Assembly (NCBI GenBank): GCA_030425715.1 | Contig: JAUIAA010000027.1 | Coordinates: 1-13,393, forward strand | Length of the DNA stretch: 13,393 bases | Source of the DNA: Bacteroidia bacterium | Lineage (GTDB): Bacteria > Bacteroidota > Bacteroidia > Flavobacteriales > Flavobacteriaceae | Reading direction: 5' to 3' | In this document: positions 7,441 to 13,393 of the stretch, in pieces | Layout of the letters: each line of letters opens with the position of its first letter | Numbering within the stretch: position 1 is the stretch's first letter | Made by a program: the position numbers and the translations under genes | Notes under the pieces: model-generated | The model's input: only the letters and a program-made list of their open reading frames with translations | What the model was told of the DNA's origin: nothing | Database searches by the model: none

Positions 7441-7461
7441 TAGAATAAAAATACAGCAATT

Positions 7462-8661
7462 ATGAAATTCAATCCAGCAGATAAAATTCAAGATTTACAA
7501 TACTTTGGAGAGTTTGGAGGCGTAAATCCTTCCATTTCTGACTCCTCGACATATACATTTTTAGCAGCAAAATCCATGATGGATACCTTTGAAGGCAATC
7601 AAGAAGGTTGTTATTTATATTCTCGTCATTCTAGTCCGTCAAACTTGTATTTAGGCGAAGCTTTAGCAGCGATGGAAGGATCTGAATCTGCAAATGTATG
7701 TGCATCTGGTATGGGAGCCATCACTCCTACATTAATGCAAATGTGTAACCAAGGCGACCATATCGTTTCTTCCAGAACAATTTACGGCGGCACCTACGCT
7801 TTTTTAAAAAACTTTGCTCCAAAATTTGGTATTCAAACTAGCTTTGTAGATATCACAAATCTAGAAAAAGTTGCTGCAGCTATCACCAAAAACACTAAAG
7901 TAATTTACTGTGAATCTGTAAGTAACCCCTTATTGGAAGTAGCAGATATTATTGCCTTGTCAAAGTTAGCCAAAAAACACGGTATTCAATTGGTGGTAGA
8001 TAATACGTTTTCGCCATTAAATATTTCACCAATAAAATTAGGAGCCGATGTAGTAATACACAGCTTAACAAAATTTATCAACGGAAGTAGTGATACGGTT
8101 GGTGGTGTAATTTGTGGAACCAAAGAATTTGTAGATAGTTTAAGAAATGTAAACGACGGTGCAAGTATGTTATTAGGTCCCGTTATGGATAGTCTTCGTT
8201 CAGCAAGTGTTTTAAAAAACTTAAGAACCTTACATATACGTATAAAAAAGCATAGTGAAAATGCCTTACATCTTGCACAAAAATTTGAACAAGACGGATT
8301 AAAAATAATATATCCCGGTTTAGAAAACCATCCGCAACACGAATTGTTTAAAAACATGTATAATGAAGAGTACGGTTTTGGTGGCATGTTAGCCATTGAT
8401 GCTGGTTCTTTAGAAAAGGCTGATGAATTGATGGAGTTAATGCAAACAAGAAACTTAGGATATTTAGCAGTTAGTTTAGGTTTTTATAAAACCTTATTCA
8501 ATGCTCCTGGAACGGCGACATCTTCTGAAATTCCTATTGAAGAACAAAAAGAAATGGGATTAACAGATGGATTGATACGTTTTTCTATTGGTTTAGATAA
8601 CGATATTGAGCGTACTTACCAAGCCATGAAACAATGTATGTTAGAATTGAAAATACTCTAA
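7462..8661 (+). CDS. Cys/Met metabolism PLP-dependent enzyme, methionine gamma-lyase-like
   Basis: A 399-residue enzyme of the Cys/Met-metabolism (trans-sulfuration) PLP family. Visible active-site elements: Tyr53 and Arg55 in YLYSRHSSPSN, which bind cofactor phosphate from the neighbouring subunit; Tyr108 in IYGGTYAF, stacking on PLP; Asp180 in VVDNTFSP; the Schiff-base Lys204 in HSLTKFINGSSDTVGG; and Arg373 in LIRFSIGLDN, for the substrate carboxylate. YGGTYAFLKNFAPKFGI resembles methionine gamma-lyase most, which cleaves methionine to methanethiol, 2-oxobutyrate and ammonia. However, the cysteine that follows YG in well-studied lyases is Gly110 here, and the usual HPAS-type segment reads NAPGTATSSEIP (347-358). 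Cystathionine lyase or synthase, or an O-acyl-homoserine sulfhydrylase, therefore remain possible. It has its own promoter, a divergent Lrp/AsnC neighbour as likely regulator, and a strong terminator 40 bases downstream. Confidence 0.88.
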   Translation: MKFNPADKIQDLQYFGEFGGVNPSISDSSTYTFLAAKSMMDTFEGNQEGCYLYSRHSSPSNLYLGEALAAMEGSESANVCASGMGAITPTLMQMCNQGDHIVSSRTIYGGTYAFLKNFAPKFGIQTSFVDITNLEKVAAAITKNTKVIYCESVSNPLLEVADIIALSKLAKKHGIQLVVDNTFSPLNISPIKLGADVVIHSLTKFINGSSDTVGGVICGTKEFVDSLRNVNDGASMLLGPVMDSLRSASVLKNLRTLHIRIKKHSENALHLAQKFEQDGLKIIYPGLENHPQHELFKNMYNEEYGFGGMLAIDAGSLEKADELMELMQTRNLGYLAVSLGFYKTLFNAPGTATSSEIPIEEQKEMGLTDGLIRFSIGLDNDIERTYQAMKQCMLELKIL

Positions 8662-8700
8662 AATTGCGTAGGCATTGATTTAAGATTTCATCAAAAAAAC

Positions 8701-8732
8701 AAAAAATCCTGTTATTTCTAACAGGATTTTTT
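8701..8732. terminator. Strong bidirectional intrinsic terminator
   Basis: TCCTGTTA (8707-8714) pairs perfectly with TAACAGGA (8719-8726) around the loop TTTC. The stem is extended by six A-T pairs to 14 bp, and the flanking A-run and T-run give a U-tract in either direction. It ends transcripts of the PLP enzyme (plus) and of tRNA-Val (minus), and lies directly against the tRNA 3' end. Confidence 0.9.
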
Positions 8733-8810
8733 TGGTGGGCAATGAGGGATTCGAACCCCCGACCCCCTCGGTGTAAACGAGGTGCTCTGAACCAACTGAG
8801 CTAATTGCCC
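8733..8810 (-). tRNA. tRNA-Val, anticodon TAC, with encoded CCA
   Basis: On the minus strand the gene begins GGGCAAT (acceptor arm) and closes with ATTGCCC, discriminator A and an encoded CCA (8733-8735). The anticodon stem CCTCG/CGAGG encloses the loop TTTACAC, which gives anticodon TAC and reads GTN valine codons, chiefly GTA and GTG. The D arm contains AGCTCAGTTGGTTCAGAGC and the T loop GGTTCGAATCC. All four stems pair well, so it looks functional. It is convergent with the PLP enzyme gene and has its own promoter directly upstream. Confidence 0.97.
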
Positions 8811-8820
8811 TAAGCGGTTG

Positions 8821-8850
8821 CAAATATAATTGAGTTTTTTAATTTGGCAA
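8821..8850 (-). promoter_or_regulatory. Promoter of tRNA-Val
   Basis: On the minus strand TTG (8848-8850) is followed after exactly 19 bases by TATATTTG (8821-8828), a full match to the Bacteroidota consensus in both boxes and in spacing. Transcription would start a few bases before the mature tRNA 5' end at 8810. This is the clearest promoter in the window. Confidence 0.85.
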
Positions 8851-9057
8851 ACTTTTTAAATGAATATTTTAATCTTTTTATAAAAAAAATTCACTCAAAA
8901 TGGATGTAAAGTTTTTAGTTAGTAGTAACTCTGTTTAAAGTATTCATTTGCTATAACTAACACAACCTACCAAAGAGTATTTTGCAATATAGTTAAATAT
9001 TTTCTTCTTACATGTATGTTATTGATAATGTGTATATTACGGCTTATTAAACTCATT
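8851..9057. other. Gene-free stretch between tRNA-Val and folC
   Basis: AT-rich sequence between the tRNA promoter and the folC stop codon. No convincing coding frame, tRNA-like fold or strong terminator is visible. The only inverted repeat noticed is a 5-bp one, AGTTA-GTAG-TAACT at 8917-8930. No clear terminator for the folC operon is recognisable here. Confidence 0.5.
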
Positions 9058-10278
9058 CTATAGTGGTAATTCGGCTACCACAAATGTACTGCCACCAATA
9101 TAAATAATATCATTTGTATTGGCAGCTCGTTTTGCACTTTGGTAGGCATGATTTACACTCGAAAATATTACTCCATTTAATTGAAATTTTTTCGCTTCAT
9201 TTTGTAATTCTTTGACATTTAAACCCCTAGGAATATCTGGTTTACAAAAATAATACATCGCATCTTTTGGGAATAGAGGTAAAATATTATCCAAATTCTT
9301 ATCGTTTACTACCCCTAATACAATATGTAATTTTTTAAATTTCTCTTTTAAAAGCTGGTTTAGCACCATTTGTAAACCTTCTTTGTTATGTGCTGTATCG
9401 CATATAATTTTAGGCTCTTTTCCAAGTATTTGCCACCTTCCTTTTAAACCAGTATTTTCCACTACTTTGCTCAATCCTTGCTTTATCGCTTTTGCGGAAA
9501 TCTGTAACTCCCTATCTTTCAAAACTTCTAAAGTCTGTAAAACTGTTCTTAAGTTTTTAGATTGGTAATTTCCCAATAAGTCTGTACTATAATTATTGTG
9601 TAAATTTGATGCAACAAAGCAAATTGGCGCATTATGTTTAAATGCTAGTTCTTTAAATATTTTTTCTGTTTCTTCTTGTTTTTCTCCGATAACTACGGGT
9701 GTATTCGGTTTGATTATTCCTCCTTTTTCAAAAGCAATTTCTTGTAGGGTTTCCCCTAAAAACTGCGTATGGTCTAAACCTATATTGGTAATAACTGAAA
9801 CCAAAGGATGGATTATATTGGTAGAATCCAATCTACCTCCCAGTCCAACTTCTACAACCGCAATATCTACTTTTTGTTTAGCAAAATAATCGAAGGCCAT
9901 TCCAACGGTCATTTCAAAAAATGAAAGTTTTTGCGACTCTAAAAATGTCTTATTTTCTTCAACAAAAGCAATGACATTATTTTCTGGAATTTCTTTACCG
10001 TTGATTTTGATGCGTTCTCTAAAGTCTTTTAGGTGAGGTGAGGTATACAGACCTACTTTGTAATTTGCTTCTTGTAAGACTGATGCCAACATATGACTTG
10101 TTGATCCTTTGCCATTGGTTCCCGCAACATGAATAGATTTAAATTTTTTTTCTGGAAAACCTAACCATTCCGACAAAGCTAAAGTATTGGTTAAATCCTT
10201 TTTAAAAGCAGTAGCCCCCTGTCTTTGATACATTGGAAGTTTCGTAAACATCCATTGTAATGTTTCTTGGTAGTTCAA
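9058..10278 (-). CDS. folC: Bifunctional folylpolyglutamate synthase/dihydrofolate synthase
   Basis: A 406-residue cytoplasmic Mur-ligase-family enzyme. It uses ATP to add glutamate to dihydropteroate (making dihydrofolate) and then to extend the glutamate tail of folates. Visible motifs: P-loop GTNGKGST (53-60), TSPHLKDFRERI (79-90), VVEVGLGGRLDSTN (141-154), TNIGLDHTQFLG (164-175), EKGGIIKP (184-191), and the C-terminal-domain motif CDTAHNKEG (293-301). Length is normal. The start is TTG (10276-10278): the N-terminus NYQETLQWMFTKLPMYQRQG looks like that of related FolC proteins, and the next ATG (residue 10) would cut into it. The TTG lies 2 bases after the stop of the TonB-like gene, so translation is probably coupled to it. 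It is the last gene of the exbB-exbD-tonB-folC block. Confidence 0.95.
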   Translation of the reverse strand: MNYQETLQWMFTKLPMYQRQGATAFKKDLTNTLALSEWLGFPEKKFKSIHVAGTNGKGSTSHMLASVLQEANYKVGLYTSPHLKDFRERIKINGKEIPENNVIAFVEENKTFLESQKLSFFEMTVGMAFDYFAKQKVDIAVVEVGLGGRLDSTNIIHPLVSVITNIGLDHTQFLGETLQEIAFEKGGIIKPNTPVVIGEKQEETEKIFKELAFKHNAPICFVASNLHNNYSTDLLGNYQSKNLRTVLQTLEVLKDRELQISAKAIKQGLSKVVENTGLKGRWQILGKEPKIICDTAHNKEGLQMVLNQLLKEKFKKLHIVLGVVNDKNLDNILPLFPKDAMYYFCKPDIPRGLNVKELQNEAKKFQLNGVIFSSVNHAYQSAKRAANTNDIIYIGGSTFVVAELPL

Positions 10279-10280
10279 AG

Positions 10281-11222
10281 TTATTCTGATAAAGAGAAAT
10301 TATAAATAATTGTTCCTATTTGTTTAGAAGGTGCATTGGCATCTGCATTAAATTTGGTTTTTAAGGCCGCTTCTTTTGCTCTTTTTAATAAACATGGAGC
10401 TGCATTGGTAGTTCCTTTTACTCCAGCTTGAGCTGCAAAAACTTTTCCTTGTTGGTCTACAGAAATACTAACAAAAACTCTACCTTCTTCATTACAATCG
10501 TAAGTAGGTTTTGGCTTTGCTAATGCTTTTCTATTGCCCAATCTATAATTTCCGCCGCTTCCTCCTCCACCGTTTCCATAATATCCACTGGCATTTGGGT
10601 CGCCAGTTACTTTTCCTTTATCTCCAGCTTGGTTATCATCACCCTCTCCACCGTTTGCCTTACCATCTTCCTTGCTAAATCCGCCCATTAAGGCATCTAA
10701 GTTCTTTCTTTTGGCCGCTTTTTCTTGTTGTTCTTTTTCTATTCTTCTTTTTTCAGCTTCTGCCTTTTCTCTTTTCTCTTTAGCAATTCTTTCGGCTTCT
10801 GCTTTACGTTTTGCTTCTTCTTGCTGCCTTTTAGCTTCTGCTCTTTTATTTGCTTCTTCTTGCTTTTTTATAGCAATTGCTTCCTCATTGTTTTGGGTAA
10901 TTACTTCTTCCGCGGCATCAGAGCTTTCCGCACTACTTTCTTCTACTACCTCTTCAGGAGTATCTTCTGGTTCTGGCTGAGATTCTTCTACCACTTCTTC
11001 TTCCTGCTCTTCCGTTTCTTCTTGTAAAGGTTTTAGTGCCTCTTTAGGTTGGATATTTCCACTTCCCACATTGGAAGTCCCAAAATTTACTGCAATTCCA
11101 TATTCTAAAGGAGGATCAAAATATTTCATCCCAAAAGTAAAGATAATCCATAAAATTAAAAGGGCGATTATCCCTGTTAGGGTAGCCGATTTCTTTTTAT
11201 GTGTGGTATCTAAAAAAGCCAT
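10281..11222 (-). CDS. TonB/TolA-like energy transducer
   Basis: A 313-residue envelope protein. A short cytoplasmic N-terminus is followed by one membrane helix (about 15-31, GIIALLILWIIFTFGMKYF). Next come an acidic Glu/Pro-rich stretch (66-110), a Lys/Glu/Ala coiled-coil segment (about 113-175, with repeats such as KRAEAKRQQEEAKRKAEAER) like TolA domain II, and a Gly/Asn-rich linker (about 188-229). The C-terminal domain of about 75 residues is of TonB/TolA type, from YDCNEEGRVFVSISVDQQGK to IIYNFSLSE. Cys243 and Cys277 could form a disulfide. Such proteins span the periplasm and transmit energy from the ExbB/ExbD (or TolQ/TolR) motor to outer-membrane receptors. The direct position after exbB and exbD supports this. 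Whether it serves nutrient uptake (TonB) or envelope integrity (TolA) cannot be told from sequence alone. It lies 2 bases after exbD and 2 before folC. Confidence 0.88.
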   Translation of the reverse strand: MAFLDTTHKKKSATLTGIIALLILWIIFTFGMKYFDPPLEYGIAVNFGTSNVGSGNIQPKEALKPLQEETEEQEEEVVEESQPEPEDTPEEVVEESSAESSDAAEEVITQNNEEAIAIKKQEEANKRAEAKRQQEEAKRKAEAERIAKEKREKAEAEKRRIEKEQQEKAAKRKNLDALMGGFSKEDGKANGGEGDDNQAGDKGKVTGDPNASGYYGNGGGGSGGNYRLGNRKALAKPKPTYDCNEEGRVFVSISVDQQGKVFAAQAGVKGTTNAAPCLLKRAKEAALKTKFNADANAPSKQIGTIIYNFSLSE

Positions 11223-11224
11223 AA

Positions 11225-11617
11225 TTATTTAGGACGAACTGCAAGTATCACTTTAATTTTATTGCGATTGGCAATATCTAATATTTTAACTGCCTTTTCA
11301 ATAGGCACTCCTTCTTCCGCTCTTAAAACAATCGTACTTTGCTCTGTGTTTTTAAATTTATTGAGCAAATATTGTTCCATTTCACCTTCTTTTACTCTTT
11401 GCTTATCCACATAGTACTCCAATTTTTTGGTAATACTCACGGCAGTAGATTTACTGTTTTCTGTTTTTCCTTGTGCCTTTGGAAGAATGATATCTAAAGC
11501 ATTAACGGTTACAAGAGTAGATGTTAACATAAAAAATATCAATAAAAGAAAAACAATATCCGTCATAGACGACATATTGAAACTTGGATCTATTTTATTT
11601 CTTCCTCTAAAATTCAT
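11225..11617 (-). CDS. exbD: ExbD/TolR family motor subunit
   Basis: A 130-residue inner-membrane protein of the ExbD/TolR family. A basic cytoplasmic N-terminus (MNFRGRNKIDPSFNMSSM) precedes a single membrane helix (about 19-37) that carries the conserved, proton-carrying aspartate at residue 20 in SMTDIVFLLLIFFMLTSTL. The periplasmic domain ends in the typical pattern with VLRAEEGVPIEKAVKILDIA (97-116) and VILAVRPK. It works with ExbB as the ion-driven stator that energises the TonB-like protein. It starts 6 bases after the exbB stop and ends 2 bases before the TonB-like start. TolR cannot be excluded because the two families are homologous. Confidence 0.93.
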   Translation of the reverse strand: MNFRGRNKIDPSFNMSSMTDIVFLLLIFFMLTSTLVTVNALDIILPKAQGKTENSKSTAVSITKKLEYYVDKQRVKEGEMEQYLLNKFKNTEQSTIVLRAEEGVPIEKAVKILDIANRNKIKVILAVRPK

Positions 11618-11623
11618 AACAAC

Positions 11624-12325
11624 TTAAACAGGTTCGTTTAATAAATCTAAAAACTCAACCGAGTTGGCTTCCATTTGATAGACCACTTTATTGGTTCGTA
11701 CAATAATATGGTTGTACGAGATATAAGCAATAATCCCTACAATAAGTCCTGCAACGGTAGTAGTCATAGCCGTATACAAACCATCAGAAAGCATTTTGAT
11801 ATCAATTTGCCCTCCAGAATTAGCAATTTCATGAATGGCTACAATCATTCCTATAACGGTACCTAAAAACCCAATCATGGGAGCAGCACCTGCAATAGTT
11901 GCCAATACACTTACGTTTTTTTCCAGCTTATAAATCTCTAATTTTCCTGCATTTTCAATAGCGGTATTGATATCTTCCAAAGGTTTTCCAATTCTAGATA
12001 TGCCTTTTTCTATCAATCGTGCTACTGGTGATTTATTACTTTGCGATAATATTTTTGCAGCCTCTAAATTTCCATTTTGGATGTTATCACGAATTTGATT
12101 CATGTAATTTTTATCAATTTTTGAAGCTGCTTTGATTGCTAAAAATCTTTCAAAATAAATATACAAAGCCACCAATAACAAGACAAACAATAATGCAATA
12201 ATAATCTGCCCACCTAGACCACCGTCTAAAATTAAATTAAAAATGGATAAAGTTTTTTCTTCGGAAACTGCACCTTCTAGATTCTCAGGATCTATCCCGG
12301 AACCTTGCTGAAAAAGTAAAGACAT
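11624..12325 (-). CDS. exbB: ExbB/TolQ (MotA family) proton channel subunit
   Basis: A 233-residue inner-membrane protein of the MotA/TolQ/ExbB family. Three membrane helices are visible: about 38-58 (GGQIIIALLFVLLLVALYIYF), about 138-166 (VSVLATIAGAAPMIGFLGTV and on), and about 183-205 (TAMTTTVAGLIVGIIAYISY). A cytoplasmic domain lies between the first two. Thr155 in GFLGTVIGM and Thr188-190 in TAMTTTVAG are at the positions that line the ion path in the family. ExbB forms the pentameric ring around ExbD. ATG at 12323-12325 is the only sensible start. On the minus strand a one-mismatch -7 box (TAAATTCG, 12357-12364) lies 31 bases upstream, and nhaD ends 82 bases upstream, so it may have its own promoter or be read through from nhaD. 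First gene of the tight exbB-exbD-tonB-folC block. Confidence 0.93.
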   Translation of the reverse strand: MSLLFQQGSGIDPENLEGAVSEEKTLSIFNLILDGGLGGQIIIALLFVLLLVALYIYFERFLAIKAASKIDKNYMNQIRDNIQNGNLEAAKILSQSNKSPVARLIEKGISRIGKPLEDINTAIENAGKLEIYKLEKNVSVLATIAGAAPMIGFLGTVIGMIVAIHEIANSGGQIDIKMLSDGLYTAMTTTVAGLIVGIIAYISYNHIIVRTNKVVYQMEANSVEFLDLLNEPV

Positions 12326-12407
12326 ATTTTTGGTTTAAAGGGTATTTTAATTGTAACGAATTTACCTCGTTTTAATTGCACTAAAAATGTGAAAAAAATA
12401 TTAAATT

Positions 12408-13393
12408 TTAAAAAATCATTCTAATTACCATAAAGGATAATGCTCCTGCTAAAAACCCTGCTAAAGCAAGCCATGCTATATTCTTTAAATACCAGAAAAA
12501 ATTTATTTTTTCCATACCCATTGCAACTACACCTGCCGCAGAACCAATAATTAACATACTACCACCAGTTCCAGCAGAATAAGCAATAAAATGCCAAAGT
12601 GAACTATCCATTGGATCGGCAAACATACCTATACTTGCTGCAACTAAAGGTACATTGTCTATAACTGCGGAAGCAACCCCTAATATCATTACCACTAAAT
12701 CAGAAACTGTATAACCAGCTATAGCAGGTTCAGTACCTAACATTGGAATGTTTTTATTTAAACTTTCTGCAAAATGAAACAAAACACCAAGTGATTCTAA
12801 AGCTGCAACCGCCATTAAAATTCCTAAGAAAAATAAAATACTAGGCATTTCAATTCCTGCTAAAGATTTATGCACTGGGCTATGTTGCGCAGTATCTCTT
12901 GAATCTTGATCAATCATGGTCAAGGCAAATAATCTATTGGAATAAATTTCGGCAAAAATAGCCACGATAGACAAACTCAACATCATTCCTACATAAGGCG
13001 GTAAATGTGTTATGGTTTTAAAAAATGGCACAAAAATAATTGCCCCTAAACCTAAATAAAGCATCACGCTACTATATTTACCTTGTGGGTCTTCATCATC
13101 TTCCTCTACCTCTGTTAAATTACCTCTAAAAACTTTCATTCTTGATGCAATTAGTGTAGGTATTAACATACATATCAAAGATGGTATAAATATATGCTCT
13201 ATTAGTTTGGCTGCCGATACTTTATGAGCAATCCACAACATAGTAGTGGTAACATCACCAATTGGAGACCAAGCTCCACCAGCGTTAGCAGCAACAATAA
13301 TTAAACCTGCATACCAGATACGCACCTCGCGGTCTTTAACTATTTTTTGAAGTATCGAAATTAATACGATGGTTGCTGTTAAATTGTCTATAA
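12408..13393 (-). CDS. nhaD: NhaD-type Na+/H+ antiporter, C-terminal part
   Basis: About 327 C-terminal residues of an inner-membrane antiporter of the NhaD family (ion transporter superfamily). The frame stays open to the right edge, adding IDNLTATIVLISILQKIVKD before the GTG at 13325, so that GTG is internal and the true start lies beyond the window. Family-typical segments are IDNLTATIV, NAGGAWSPIGDVTTTMLW, VIDNVPLVAASIGMF and SAGTGGSMLIIGSAAGV. Many hydrophobic helices are visible, with one charged loop (EVEEDDEDPQGK) near the middle of the visible part. NhaD exports Na+ (or Li+) in exchange for protons and is common in marine bacteria. It is followed after 82 bases by exbB on the same strand, and no clear terminator is seen between them. 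Confidence 0.93.
   Translation of the reverse strand, partial: IDNLTATIVLISILQKIVKDREVRIWYAGLIIVAANAGGAWSPIGDVTTTMLWIAHKVSAAKLIEHIFIPSLICMLIPTLIASRMKVFRGNLTEVEEDDEDPQGKYSSVMLYLGLGAIIFVPFFKTITHLPPYVGMMLSLSIVAIFAEIYSNRLFALTMIDQDSRDTAQHSPVHKSLAGIEMPSILFFLGILMAVAALESLGVLFHFAESLNKNIPMLGTEPAIAGYTVSDLVVMILGVASAVIDNVPLVAASIGMFADPMDSSLWHFIAYSAGTGGSMLIIGSAAGVVAMGMEKINFFWYLKNIAWLALAGFLAGALSFMVIRMIF

Noticed and set aside
8733..8810. tRNA-Val as an integration site for a mobile element
   Set aside because: No integrase, no repeated tRNA 3' fragment and no change of composition is seen on either side within the window.
8851..9057. Possible small RNA or small gene between tRNA-Val and folC
   Set aside because: No stable hairpin, terminator, promoter pair or plausible coding frame could be recognised.
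10724..10870. Repeated short GCTTCT-like units, resembling a tandem repeat
   Set aside because: They follow the codon pattern of the coiled-coil segment of the TonB-like protein, vary in unit and spacing, and are not a separate repeat element or CRISPR.
10672..11027. Overlapping plus-strand open frames rich in Ser, Phe, Cys and Leu
   Set aside because: They are the antisense of the low-complexity Lys/Glu/Ala coiled coil of the TonB-like gene; repetitive GAA/GCT-type codons leave the opposite strand free of stops by composition.
13323..13325. GTG as start of the nhaD gene
   Set aside because: The frame continues to the window edge with the family-typical IDNLTATIV segment, so the codon is an internal valine and the gene is simply cut by the edge.

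Overview
The window looks like chromosomal DNA of a marine-type member of the Flavobacteriaceae (Bacteroidota). The grounds are the AT-rich composition, the near absence of Shine-Dalgarno sequences, Bacteroidota-type promoters (TTG, about 19-20 bases, then TAnnTTTG), and several families typical of the group, such as a DUF4294 protein and an nhaD-exbB-exbD-tonB-folC gene run. These assignments come from reading the sequence; no database search was possible.

Left part (1-6250): the C-terminal half of an NrfD/DsrP-like membrane subunit of a respiratory complex runs in from the left edge. It faces a convergent M42-family metallo-aminopeptidase. A divergent DUF4294 secreted protein follows, and its stop codon directly abuts the stop codon of an MscS-type mechanosensitive channel. 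The channel lies 45 bases downstream of a YgiQ-type radical SAM protein on the same strand, so the two may be co-transcribed.

Middle (6250-8850): a small, very basic secreted protein resembling Spy/CpxP chaperones is separated by a strong hairpin from a convergent Lrp/AsnC regulator. The regulator is divergent from a Cys/Met-metabolism PLP enzyme resembling methionine gamma-lyase, a classical local regulator-target arrangement with a palindrome in the shared intergenic region. A perfect bidirectional terminator separates the PLP enzyme from a convergent tRNA-Val(TAC), which has encoded CCA and a textbook promoter.

Right part (8850-13393): after about 210 bases without a gene comes a minus-strand block. 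In transcription order it is nhaD (Na+/H+ antiporter, cut by the right edge), exbB, exbD, a TolA/TonB-like energy transducer and folC. The exbB-exbD-tonB-folC genes are 2-6 bases apart and form one operon that ends in folate metabolism. folC appears to use a TTG start 2 bases after the tonB-like stop. ExbB/ExbD form the proton-driven motor that powers the TonB-like protein across the periplasm; nhaD sets the ion gradients upstream.

Most of the window is ordinary housekeeping sequence. I saw no CRISPR array, insertion sequence, prophage, defence system or biosynthetic cluster. The points most worth a second look are the edge-truncated NrfD-like redox subunit, the PLP enzyme with altered active-site residues next to its Lrp-type regulator, and the coupling of energy-transduction genes to folC.
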